Source: Anaeramoeba flamelloides (lineage: Eukaryota; Metamonada; Anaeramoebidae). Taken from it: a stretch of DNA of 64,000 bases. Of this stretch, positions 35,611 through 48,739 are shown piece by piece. The notes beneath the pieces are model-generated. The model ran no database searches. It saw nothing but the letters and a program-made list of their open reading frames with translations, and was not told the DNA's origin. Numbering within the stretch: position 1 is the first letter of the stretch; every line of letters begins with the position of its first letter. Both the position numbers and the translations under genes were made by a program. The DNA is taken from positions 806,001-870,000 of the forward strand of contig JANTQA010000021.1 in the NCBI GenBank assembly GCA_027625915.1. Direction: 5' to 3'.

Positions 35611-36088
35611 TTTAAACGGAATAGTAAACTCATAAAAAAAAGATGAAAAACAATTATTTTCAAAAAAAAATTTTTCACTCTAATTGATAAATACCACCTG
35701 GAGTAAATAAAAATTGTTCAGTATCCAAGCTATCTCATTTTATTGTTATTTGATTTTTTTTTGTTTTGTGTTGTTATAATTCAGATACAGAGCATTACAT
35801 ACAAATAAAAATTGGATCAATCTAAAAAATATCTTTTGAAAAGCAAAATAAATTGTTTTTTTTAATTACGTTTGTTTATTTGTTAAAAAATTTGAAACAC
35901 AATTAAAGATTAATACTTTCAAGTAATAGCCAAAAGTAATGGATTTAAAGTATATTTTTTATTTTATTTTTTTGAAATTTATTGAATAATAATGGAGTAT
36001 GAAGAATTTTGGTTTGTTTGAAAGCCTCTATTAAAGAAATGAAATTTTTCGTCATAATGAATAAGAATACCAAACATCTAAATTTGTT

Positions 36089-36899
36089 TTATTTTTCTTT
36101 CTTTTTTTGGACACCAACAGTTCTACCTTTGTGACCTGTTGTTTTGGTATGCTGTCCTCTAACCTTAAGTCCCCATGCGTGTCTGAGTCCTCTATGGCAT
36201 CTAATTTTTTTAAGTCTTTCAATGTCTTCACGTAAAGAGTGATCTAATTTATTTGAAAGTAATTGGGTAAAAGATCCTGTTTTTCTGTCTTTTTGTCTAT
36301 TTAAGAACCATGCTATTTAAAATACAGAATTTCAGATTTGTTTATTTTGGAAAGTTTACGTTCATTTACGGTACATTAAAATTAAAGGGTTTGACTTTTC
36401 TTTGCTTCAACAAAAGTTTGAAAAGAAAGCATAAAGCAAAAAATAAAACAAAGAAAAGTTTTTTTTTTAAGAGTTACTTACTTGGAATTTTAAAGTCAAG
36501 TGGATTTTCCATTACCTTGACAATTTTGTCAATTTCTTCGGTGCTTAATTCACCTGCTCTCTAAAAAAGATCGATCAAAAACAAAAAAAAAAAATAAAAA
36601 TTTAAAGTATAAAGTAAAAAAAAACAAAAAAAAAAAAGTAAAAATTAAATCGATCAATAAGCTTAAAAATCAATGAAGATCCTGAAAAAGGAAGTCAATT
36701 AGATCTTGAAAAAGAAAAACTAAAAAGTAAATACTTTGTTAACATCAATATCAGCCTTTCTACAACATAAAAATGCGAATCTTCTTCCAACACCTTTGAT
36801 AGCACAAAGTGCATACGGAACGAGTTGAAGTCCATTTACATTGGTATTCATAATACGTCTAATATGTTCAAATTCTCCTTCTGGGATAACAAGAGACAT
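36089..36899 (-). CDS. RPS18: 40S ribosomal protein uS13 (RPS18)
   Basis: Three exons on the minus strand: 36899-36735, 36560-36482 and 36312-36089, phases 0 and 1, introns of 174 and 169 bp with GT-AG ends (GTAAGT at the second donor). The 155-residue product starts [20 protein letters not shown], contains [68 protein letters not shown] and [18 protein letters not shown], and ends QKKKEK. This is the eukaryotic small-subunit head protein uS13 (usually 152-156 residues), which contacts the P-site tRNA and the B1 bridges between subunits. The ATG at 36899 is fixed by the conserved MSLVIPE start. No sign of decay, and the only gene here expected to be very highly expressed. Confidence 0.97.
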
Positions 36900-39573
36900 C
36901 ACTTAATACTTTATAACTTTGAATAAAAAAAGAAAAAAATAAAAATAGTTCAACTTTTTTATTTAATTTGTGAGGATCTAAACTTCATAGTAAGAGTAAA
37001 GATATTCATTTTCTTATTGTGTTTTTCAGTTTGAAAATCAAAACAACCTTTGGATCTTTCTCAATTTTTTTGAAAAATATTTAAGGGAGTAAGTACATTT
37101 TTCAAATTTTGAGTGCAATCATTTATGTGAAACTACATTCTTCAAATAATTTTTTTAACAAAGTACATTGATATTTTAATACTAGAGTTGGATTTATCTT
37201 AGTATAATATATTTTCATAAACTAAAAAATGGAATTCAAGCAAATGAAACAATTGATCGAGAAAAAATAAAAAAAAAATAATTTATTTCTTGATCTTCTC
37301 AATCAAATTTGATACAATTACTTCTTCTTAATTTGGTTTTGTTTTTAATTCTTCATGGAGATACTTTTTTTTTATAAAATTTTTGAGAACCAAATTACTT
37401 TGTATTTCTATATTATTTCCAAAATGAATTTAAAAATCGCATTTTCATGTAATTCATCTAATTATTGATTGTGTTTCAGAAAATAAGATATTTGTTAAAA
37501 CCATCTTCAGGAATAAAGATTTATTAGATTTATTTGTTTGATTTTATAATTATTTATTTTCCATTAAAATGAGAACTAAAAAAATTCTGAATCCTTGCCC
37601 AGGTGAAATTTTTTCTAAATTTTTTCATTTTATTTCGTTTGAATCTAGTGTAACTGTTTTTTTTTTTGATATCAAGAATTAAACCCCATTTCCTTTAAAA
37701 TTTAAAAAAATATTCTTTTTTTGGTTTGCTTTGATAAAAATATTTGAAAAAAGAAATTTGAAAGTAAATTTGTTAAAAAAAAAATTTTAGTGATATATTA
37801 ATAAATAGTAATGGGGTGAGAAATATAATGTAATAAATTATTTTTATTCATCCAAAATATGAAGATAAAGAAAATAAATCTTGGAAAATAGGCTTTTTTC
37901 TATTTTTTTTTCATTCTTGATTTTAAAAGCTTTATTTGGAAATGTGATCTTTCGTGTTTGATATTCGTAAGGAAAATATTTGTTTCATATACACCTTTTC
38001 AGGTCTTTTTTTTTTTTTTTTTTGGTTTAATGTGTAATTAATTTCAGACATCCCTATAAACACATTTCTAGATCATAATCTAATTTAATTAAATAAACTC
38101 AAAAATTTAATCAAAAAAATAAGTTGAAAAAATTGAAAAATGAAAGATTCAACTCTGAATTACTTTGTGTTCGCTTTCTTTTCATAAATTGAATAGCGAA
38201 TGGTATTTGATTCCGAAGTTTCAATATCTGGTAGTTCTCAAAAAATATTCTATAGTAATGTTCACATAGTTAAAATTTACAAATTGGTAAAATGTGCTTA
38301 TTTCCTTAATAATGAAGTAAGTTTGATTAAATTTTAATATTTTTAATTTGTTATACCAAACCATACTAGAATTATAATAATAAAAATTCTAGAACTATCA
38401 ATTCTTCAAAATAAAAATTAAAGAGATTTTATTTTAAAAATAATCCAAGTCATCAATTTCAAAAAATTATCCAATAATTATTATTACTTGACAAACAAAA
38501 TAATTCTTTTTAATATACTAAGTCACTTTCATCAAAGCAGAAATCATTTTTAGTATTTTATTTAGCTTAGTATTTGATTTTTAAATTTAATTATCAAATT
38601 AATAACATTCTTAAAATTAATTTAATTTTAGCTCAATCAAAAAATCTCCAGAAAATAAATTATCATTGAGACACAATAAAAATAAACTCATAAACTCATA
38701 ATCAACAACAAATATATTCAACATACCTCTTTAAATATTGAATTACTATTAATTGGAAAATAAAAAGATTAAAATTATCAGCCAGCTTTCAAAATAATCA
38801 TATTTCAAAAATAAAAACAAATCATCAAATTCAAAAATTATATAGGATAAAATACTGAATTTAAACCGATTTAGGAATTAAAAAAATGAAAATTTTCAGG
38901 ATTTTACAATATTTTTTTTTGGAAAATTGACTGAGAATTTTGTTCCATTTATTGAACACCAATTAGTAGTTTTGTAATATTTCAAAGATGAGAGGGATTA
39001 TTACCAAAATGAAGAAACGTTTAAATTTTAAAATAAGAGAATAACTTTATTTGACTTAAAAAAAGTCTTTCCATTTACTGACCAACTCATTAAATATAAG
39101 AAACTCGTCCAAACATTCTTCAATTAATAAAAATAGTAAATTATAAGTAAAAAGAGGAAAACTGGATCTAAAATTATAATCAAGGAAGAATCAGATAACT
39201 ACCAAATTGAAATAAATAGTTGAACAATCAAATATTGACTGATAGAAAACTTTTAAGTAACAAAGGGATAGAACTGTCTAGAGACACAAAAAAAAATGCA
39301 CACTTGTTGGATATATTTTTAATATTTTCAAGAATTTTTGAATCAAGGTTTTAAATCTACTTTTTAGTATATTATTTTCAATCCCTGTGAATTATTGAGA
39401 TAAAGCTATTTAATATTATTCTCAAAAAAGAAAAAGAAATAAATGTAAAGGTGAGACAAATAACTAGAGTCTGAAATATCACAACAAAGACAACCAGATA
39501 TAATAATACTCTTTGATTGTATTTATAAATTTAAATAGATTAAAATTTCATATTTCATTTATATCTAAACTAG

Positions 39574-40097
39574 ATTCCAAAAATTTGGACACAGTTTAAA
39601 CAATGGAAAGAACATCATTACTTCACTTTAAATTCAATTTGGAAAGAATTTTGATTTTACAAACAATTTCATTTTTTGTCTTTTTTGTTTTTGTTTTCAT
39701 TTCCTTTTTTACAGTTACGTAATTTGTTTTGTATGATCTCGAATTTTTTTTTCAATTGTTGATAGAAGGTTAGTGTTGAGTTTGTTAAATTGGAAAATTA
39801 CACACAATTGGTAGATGGTATCTTAACATTTGATCGATCAACAATTGTTGGTGAAATTTAAACAAATTTACCAATACATTTTTTGTTCAGCTCGTTTCAT
39901 TATTTTGGACACACCGATTTTTATATTTGAGTTTTATATTTTTTTTCTATATTTGGATTAAAATGTTGACTTATTATAACATAAATACTGTGTTATTTAA
40001 ATGTTGTTTTATATTAGGTTTGGGAAAATACAATAAATAGGGGTTTTTTTTTGCCTATTTTTGATTTTGGGTGTTTCCAAATTTTTGGAATGGGGTT
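39574..40097. mobile_element. possible Tc1/mariner-type MITE (about 525 bp)
   Basis: The left end carries ATTCCAAAAATTTGGACACA; the right end, reverse-complemented, carries ATTCCAAAAATTTGGAAACA. These 20-bp inverted termini differ at one base, and the Tc1-like CCAAAxxTTTGG(A) motif repeats internally as TTTGGACACACCG near 39903. No transposase frame. The target duplication could not be settled. Confidence 0.45.
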
Positions 40098-40474
40098 TAA
40101 TTACAATAAAATGACAAATGTTTTTCATATATACATAATTCGCTCCAGATGAGAATATTTTTATAGAAATTAGATTTCTATGTAATTTTTATGAAAATAA
40201 GAATATTAATAAGTACAAAAAGAGAAACATTTACTTGAATTAGTTGAGTATATGGTTACACTTTAGCAATGATAAATTCATGAAAATGTTTTAAACTTTT
40301 TTATCAATAAATTTATTTTTGAGAATGTTCTTATGAACCTTGAAGTAATAATTTTATTGATATAAATTAAATTAAAAACTTGAAAATTGGTTTACAACAA
40401 TACCCTGTTGTTTAAAAAATTTTTATGAAAGTTGGTTTAAAAAAGTGAAACAAATAAATAATTAATCAAACAAT

Positions 40475-40672
40475 CAGTTCAAATTTTAAGACACAAAATT
40501 TCAACTAAAATTTAAGGTACAAAAAAATCTGAAATTAAATCACATTTTTTGGATTTTTTTTTTAAATTCTACAAATTAAGTTACTAAAATTCGAAAATTG
40601 TAACTTAATTTGAGGGTTTTTTTGTGCCTTTTATACCATTGAAAGTTTGCGTCTTAAAAGCCTAATTGGCTG
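40475..40672. mobile_element. MITE-4 (198 bp)
   Basis: Inverted termini: left CAGTTCAAATTTTAAGACAC then AAAATTTCAAC; right, reverse-complemented, CAGCCAATTAGGCTTTTAAG then ACGCAAACTTTCAA. Both arms run into a ACAAAAAAA box about 53 bp in. A diverged relative lies at 21902-22118. Confidence 0.55.
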
Positions 40673-42433
40673 TAAAGTTTCAGACTATTTCTTTTTGAAT
40701 TTATCAATACTGATAAATTCAAATAGATGTTATAAAATTTTTAGTTCAATTTCTATTTTTTAATTTAGGATCTCAAGGTTTAAAACATCTCCATAGTAAG
40801 AAGAGTTTGAAGGAACAACTAATTTTCCAAAGTTTTTTAACATTTAAGCCAATAGAATGCTATATTCAAAATGATTAAAAAAAGAACTAAAATAGAAAAT
40901 GAAGCAAAAAATTGTGAGATTTTTATTTAAATTAATTTGTATAAAAAAGGATCCCCAAAAAAATCTAAAATGAATTTGATTTTTGGTTGTTTTATTGTTC
41001 CTAAATTAATCCATTTCACAAGTAAAAAAATTGTTCAAAATAAAAATAGTTTTTCTTTTTTCAAGATAGTCTACATATTTAATGACGAAAGAGGCTGAAC
41101 ATGAACAATAAGTAAATTACATGTCTCTTCAATTTCAAGGATAAAAAAAAAAAAAAATTGAAAAATGCAAGATCATTCTAAAAATTTCTCAACAAACGTA
41201 AAACAATTAGAAATAAAAATTTTCTCTTTTATAAAAAAAATCACAAATTTCGAAAAAATTGGAAACAATTGTAATTAAATTCAATAAACAATTTAAAATA
41301 TTTTCAAAATCAGAAGTAATTTTAATTATAAATCGATTTGGTTACATATATACTCTTATATCAAAAATTAAATATATATAGGGAAAAGAAGATAAAAAGT
41401 GTATTTTTTATTTTGAAACTTGAGTTTTAACCCTAAACATGGTATTTTAGATCACTTTATTTAATTTAATTGTAAACAAGATTAAAAGTTTCCATATGAA
41501 ACTAATTTTGTGAAGAGTGAATAAAAATGATGAACAAGATCATAGAATTTGAGATTAAATTTATTCAAAGGAAATATTTAATCGAAAGAGTATTTTTTTT
41601 TAAAATACAAGAATACTTATATTAACTTGTTTCTAAGATATTGAAAAGAATTTTTGCAAAGTCACTCAAGAGTAAGCAAGTTCAAGCATGATCTATTACT
41701 AATCCGAGGTACTTTTTAAACAAACAAGATTATGCTTTGTTATTGATTTTATCACTTGTATTTAAATTTCCTCTTCATCGTCGAGAAACCTGAAATCTCT
41801 AAACGTTGTCTAAAATCTGCTCTTTCATTTTTAAATCGAAAAAACTTTAAGGTTTGATCTTGTGTTAATTTATCTTTTGCTTGAACCTAATTCTTCCAAC
41901 ACAGAAAACAAAGAATAACTTTTGTAGAGAACTATTATATCAAAAATATGTGGATTTAAGAAGAGGAAACGAAACTTAAATTCCTCTCAACAAATAAATC
42001 TATCCATTAAAAGACAAAAACAAAAATTGAATTTAAATGTTTTGAGAAACAAATGAAATTGTCGAGTACACTTAAACAGTTTTTTAAAAAGAGAAAAACC
42101 AAAAAAATCTAATATATCTTCTTATAATAGTTCTGAAGAAATGTGTCTATAATTTTACAAGATAATTCACTCGTTTTTTTTTTTTTTTTTAAGAATGACA
42201 AAATCAGAAAATAACCATTTATTTAGCAAAATCAGGATTTCTGATTTACTCTGTAATTGAGTTTAGCAATCTATTTTTTGAATGTAGGTCACACAGTATT
42301 CTTTAGATTGTCTCTGTAACTTGTAAAAAAAACAATTATCAGAAGGTTTTAAAAAAACCAAAATCATTTTTTAATCTTTTTAGGGTTTTTTTAAAAACTT
42401 AACCACTTTTTTATTCTCAATTACAAATTCTTT

Positions 42434-45400
42434 ATGAGTAACAAAGAAAACGAAAAGGTCAAAGAATTTGATTTAAAAACAATACTACATGAAAATGTAA
42501 GTAAAGAAATGGCATCTGTTCTGATTCATCCACAAAAATTATCATCGTTTCGTGATTTTCTTGTTAGCGTAGTTTCTGTTGAATCACTTTGCTTTTATGA
42601 AGATGTAAATAAATTTCTTTGAAAACCCTTTCGGCTTTGTTCTTTTAAATAACTCACGTAACACCCAAAAACAAACAAAATTTAACAAAAACAAAATGTT
42701 GAACAAATTCTTTTTTACTTTTCTTTCCTTTTCTTATCTTTTTTTTTCTTGTAGGTAATTATTTTTATGAAAATGAAAGAACACGACCAAACACAAAATG
42801 AAGAAATCAAAAATAAACTCGTTGAAGAATCTACAAGACTTGTAAACAAATACGTCGAAACAAATTCACAACTAGAAATAAATATCGACTCTTCCGTTCG
42901 GGAAAGTGTCTTGGAAAATTATCAGAACCCTACACGAAATCTTTTCGATCCAGCATTTGAAGTTTGTTAATTTCCCAAAAATATAAGCAATTCAAAAAAA
43001 AAACTGTTGTGTTTCAGTTGCAAAAAGGCTTACTTTGTTTTTCATTTCTTTTTCAATCTTGAAAAATAAACAACAAATTTCAACAAAAAACAAAAAACAA
43101 AAAAAAAATAACAAATTAATCCAAATAGCATGTCTTAGGCTTAATGAATGACAGTTTGTTCCCCAGGTTTTTAAGAAGCAAACACCATTCCGAAATGCTC
43201 AAAATTTTAAAAAAACAGATAAATGAAGGATTTGAAGAAATCCCTGATAAAAAATATAAAGAAGGAGAAATCATTGTAAGAAGCATTCATGACGAATCTG
43301 TATTAAACCCTAGAGAATGGAAGGGTATTGCTAGAGAGCCAAATATTGTTGCCTCTTCATTATTACATGATCTTTTGGATCTCATTAACATTTATATTAG
43401 CGCCAAAAATGTAAATACTTTTTCTTTTTTTTTAATTTTTCTTTTTTAGTTTTGACTTTTGGAAGAAGATTTCCAAACTATTTATTCAAAACAAATAAAA
43501 AACAAACACTTGAACAATCAAAAGAAGATGAAAAAATCAAAACTGTTTTTATTTCAAGATAAAAATTGAAATCTACAATACAGATATTTTAAAAAAGTGA
43601 GGAATTTTTTTTTAGATTTTGTTCGAATTAAAACTTTTTTAAAGTTTCATGCTTTAATAAAGTGTGAAATTTTTTTTAAAAACAAAAGGTTTTTTCTTCA
43701 GACACCCCAATCTCTACATCACATTTAAAGGCTGGTCCCCCACTTTATTAAAATAGAAAACTTGAAAAAAGTTTTAATTCTGAAAAAGTTTTCACTTTTT
43801 TGATAAAGAAAACTCAAAAAAAAGTTTTCAAAGAGTGAGAACTTTTTTTCAAATGGCTGTATCCAAGAAACTATTCTATTATTTTAGTTCTGAAAATACG
43901 CTTCAAACAATTTATTTTTCGTTCCAAATAATTACCAAACGCTTGGAAAATTAATTAAATTATACGATTAATTGAGAAATAAATTGAACAAAATTTCCAT
44001 TCAGCTTTCCCAAACAAAAAATCACAAAAATCAAACAATAAGAATTCAATAAACCAGTAAATTCCATACTTCTAAAAGCGTGGAATCAGAATATAACTGA
44101 TTTGCTGACTTAATGACTTGAAAATTTTAATGTTTCAAGATCTTTTATAAATAATTTTTGTCTTTTAGAAGTATGGAATTTACTGGTTTATTGAATTCTT
44201 ATTGTTTGATTTTTGTGATTTTTTGTTTGGGAAAGCTGAATGAAAGTTTTGTTCAATTTATTTTTCAGCAAATAGTATCAAAGTATACATCTTAAGTATA
44301 TATTGTCTTTCTGTGTATTTGCGACATACCCAACGAGTGGCTTGCCTCTAAAAATGGCGTTGTGGAATTGAATTTCTTTTGGCTATAAATTCAACTTACC
44401 AAAAAAATAATTCATCGGAAATCTATTGGCAAAAAATTCAATTATCCAAAAAAAGTTTTGAGAAGAATTATTTAGGTTCTCAATTTCCAAAATTTCAATT
44501 AACAAAAAAAAAAATTACATTGGATCTCTTTGACAAAAAATTCAAATAATTAAAATAAAATTCATAGAGGATCACCAATTTCAAAAAAATCAAATTAAAG
44601 AAGAAGGATTTTTCATTTCAAAAAAAACAAAATTTAAAAAAAAAATTCATCTTTTATAATTTTCAATCTGAAAAGGTAAAAAGATAAAAAAATAAAATAA
44701 AGTATTTTCTTTTCAGAACAAAATCAATTTAAATCAATTTAATCTAATTTATGGTTATTTTGTAACCCTCTAAATTTGACAATATAATGATTTTGGGTAT
44801 ATTCTTTCGAGAAAAAAATAACTCATTTAAGAAATGAAACAAATGGAAAAAAAAAAATCTTATAGATCTCAAAAAGTTCCAAAAAAAAGACACTTCAAAA
44901 TCAACATAATTGTTTTTAAAAATGAAAATTCACAAACTATTTAAATTGTAAATTGTGTGTTGATCTTGGGCTCTTTTTTCTCAAAAAATGTCCTCAATTT
45001 ACATTGTTGATTTTTAGAAATATATCATACACCATATGCTTATTTGTTTTTAATTGAAATTAAAAACTTATAAAAACTACTTTACTTTTTTTTTTTTTTT
45101 ATTTTTGAAGGGAGGAAATTAATTTCCTCTTACAGCCCTAATTTCTAAATTTTTGTTTAGAAATTTTAATAAAGAATCATAATTATCTTTTTCATTAACC
45201 AATGACAAGATAAATAATGAATCTTTGTTTCGAATAATATCAAAGATATTATTCTTATTATTTTTGTTGATTTGAATTAGTTTTTTAATCCAATTTGTTT
45301 GATTTTTTTCATAGGATGGGCAGTCCCATAAAAAATGATCGATATCTTCAATGATTTCTAGGTTTAAATGTTTTTTGCATAGGTTGCATGATTTTGTTTT

Positions 45401-48400
45401 TATTTTATTCTTATCATAAACATAAGAATATCTGTTTAGATAATTTGTGAAATTTCTTAGTTTTAAGATAGAAGTAGAGCCCTTCCATTTTAAGTATTTT
45501 TGTTGTTTGTTGATATTATTATTATACCTAATAATTTTTAAATATTCTTGACCTTTCCATCCAGAACAGTTTATTATTAAGTTTACTCTAAATTGATTAA
45601 GGTTCATATTTAGTAATTTTAAATTTTCTGTTTTCCAATTAATATTTTCGTCCTCTTTTTTAATGAATTTTAGCTTTTTTGATATATGTTTGAAATTCCA
45701 AGAATTTCTAATTTATTTTTAAGTTTAAATCTTCTTTTGTAGATTGAAAGTCTTACTTGATCTATTGTTGCTTCAGTTTTATAAATTATTCTTGGAGAGT
45801 GTGGATTTATTTTTAAAAATTTTGTTATTTTTTTATTTATCCAAACATCTATCGCGTTGAAATCTTTTTGATTTAGATTAAATATAACTAAGCCATAAAA
45901 TAGTTGACTAATGCATATTGATTTAAACATTTGTAATTTTACTCCATTAGCTAAATTTTGTTGTTTAAAAATCCATTTTGATTTTTTTAAAGTTGACTTT
46001 TACTTTTTTGAAGTTTTTTTTTAGATGTTTCTTTTTTTCGAGCCAAATTCCTAAGTATTTTATTTTTGATAATTAGTTTGATTTTAAGGTTTTTTTAGTA
46101 TTTGGATTCATTCCAAATTCTTCAATAATGTTGTAAATTATTATCAACTTTTTGTCGATTTCTGAAATTGGTCCCTCCATTATTAAAATCAAGTCATCTG
46201 CAAACATTTGAACATGATGAACAAAATCTTTTATTTTTTCAATTAAAAAATGGCTAATAAACCCAAACATTAAGGGGGAAAGAGGATCCCCTTGATAAGC
46301 TCCTATTCCCTCTTTTTTATAATATTTTTGTAACCAAATTTTTATTTTTGTATTTTTTATATAATTGTTGAGTGCATAGTGAACTAATATATGACTAATT
46401 GTATCAAAGCATTTTTTAATATCAATTGTCACAATAAAGAATTCTTTATTTTTGTATTTCTTTTGAGTTTTTCAAGTTCAAATAATAAGTTTAGAACTGC
46501 TATTCTTGTATCTAGTTTTTTCTTAAAGCCAAATTGGGAGTCTGAAACTAGATTCCAAGAATCTTCTATTCCTTTATAGACAAGTTTTAAAAAGAATCTA
46601 GCTAAAGTGTTATTAATTGAAATTGGTCTATAGTTTAAAGGAACTCCTTCGTCTCCAGCTTTGTGTATAAATAAAATATTTCTTTCTTTGATAAAATTAA
46701 TTATTTCTTCATTAGGATTATCTAGCCAGTGTAAAAAAATTTTTTGAATATTTTTTAAAAAAATTAGATATTCTTTTTCATTCTTTTTTTTGGGGTCTAA
46801 TTTGTAGAATTGTATTTTATCAAAATCTTTAACTGATTTATTTTTTTGATATTTTATTAATTCATAAATATTTTCTAAAGAGAAAATATCTTTTATATCC
46901 AGTGGCTCCAAATCTTCAAATTTTTTAAAATAATAATCTTTAATTAGTGTTATTATTTTTATTTCTGGTTTTTTGCTAATTTCTTTACAGTAATCAAAAT
47001 AAGTCTTTTCTAAATTTTTATTATTTAAAATAATTTTTGTTGATGATTTTCTGATTTTATTCAATAATTTCCAATATTTTTGATTATGCTCAAATTCATA
47101 ATTGATTTGATTGATTAATTTATACCATTTTTTCGAGTTAATTTTTTTTATTTTACAAATTAATTTATTATCCATAAATAAATTTTTGATTAAATTAAAT
47201 AATTCTGCATTTTCTTTTTTAATTTCATATACAATTCTTTCTTTCTGTAAAAATTGTTTTTTGAATTTTTTAAAATTATTTTTATTTAATATTTTATTAT
47301 CAAAGAATTCATTAAATTTTCTTTGAAATAAATAAGGACTTTTGATGATATAATTTTTATTAATTTCCCACTTGGAACTTATAAAAATTTTATTTCTGAT
47401 TGCATTATGGTCACTTAATTTATTATATATACTTTTTGATCTTTTTGGTAATTGTTTTTTATTATTTGTTACCAAAAAATCAATATTGTTATTTTTTCGG
47501 CTTAGTTTATTGTTATCTATTATTGAGAATTTTTGATTAATCATTTTTTCTCATTCATGTTTATTTAGATTAAAGTCTCCGCCAATTACAACATCATGAA
47601 ATTGATATTGAGTTGAAAGTTTAAATAAAAATTTTTTGAAATCTAATAAGTTTTTATTTCTTCTGTAAACATTAATAATAATTGAATTACATAAATGAAT
47701 ACCCATAAAATCTCTATGTGGTATTAAAATTTCTCTAATAAAATCAATTAAAATATTTTTATAAATAATTATTAATCCTCCTTTGTTATTTAGTTTTCCA
47801 TAAGATTTTTTTATTATTGAATTATAATTTATAAAAAATGTTTTTTGTGATATTTTTGATTCTTGAATTAGACAAATATCAATCTTATGGAATAATAAAA
47901 AACTTTCTAGGAATTTTATTTTATTAGGATTATTTAATCCCTTAATATTAAAACTAGAAATATTTAAATTTATTAACTTTTTTTTTTGGAAGTTTTTATT
48001 TTTCCCTCTTATTAATAATTTCTTTTTTGATGGGTTAGAATTTTCAAATTTATAAATTTTTAAATTTCTCGGAATCGAAATAATATTCTTTTTTAAATCT
48101 AATTTATATTTATGAATATTTTTTTGCAAATCCCAAATTTCAATCAAAAACTACTTTACTTTTTTTTTTTTTTCAATTTCAAACAATTTTTTTTTATATC
48201 TCCATCATTATTTCATTTTTTTTTAAAAAAAAAAACACAAGCCACTTAAAGGATTGCTTTGTTTATATAAGCCGATTAGTTAAAAGCAAAATACAAATTT
48301 TAATTTTTAAAAATTATTTTGTTTTTTCTATCCTCGACTCCTTATTTGAATCCTTTGTTATCTTTTTAAAAGAGTATGACACTTTCTCTCAAAAATCCCA

Positions 48401-48705
48401 TCTTTCCACTCAAAAAAATAAATAAATAAAAATTATTATTTTTATTTATAAAAAAATAAGAATAGGATTATAACAATTCCTAAAGATTACATTTATTTAG
48501 ACTTTGATTTCAAAGTTTATTACTCGAGTCTCCTTGCCAGTGCCGATTTAACAAATTAGTTTTTATATTTATATATCTATTTAGATAGCAAATAAAAAAA
48601 ATAAAAAAAGGGAATATTTTGAAAGCAAATATTTTTAAGAACAAATAATAAACAATAATTATTTTTTTTTTATTTTCAATATTTACTTCTATTTATTAAA
48701 AAAAA

Positions 48706-48739
<34 letters not shown>

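Larger units (their letters stand above)
36900..42433. other. 5.5-kb gene-poor region
   Basis: No convincing coding frame. It includes the RPS18 promoter side at its left end and the RGS-DUF547 promoter at its right end. Two small inverted-repeat elements (39574-40097 and 40475-40672) are the only structures recognised. Confidence 0.55.
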
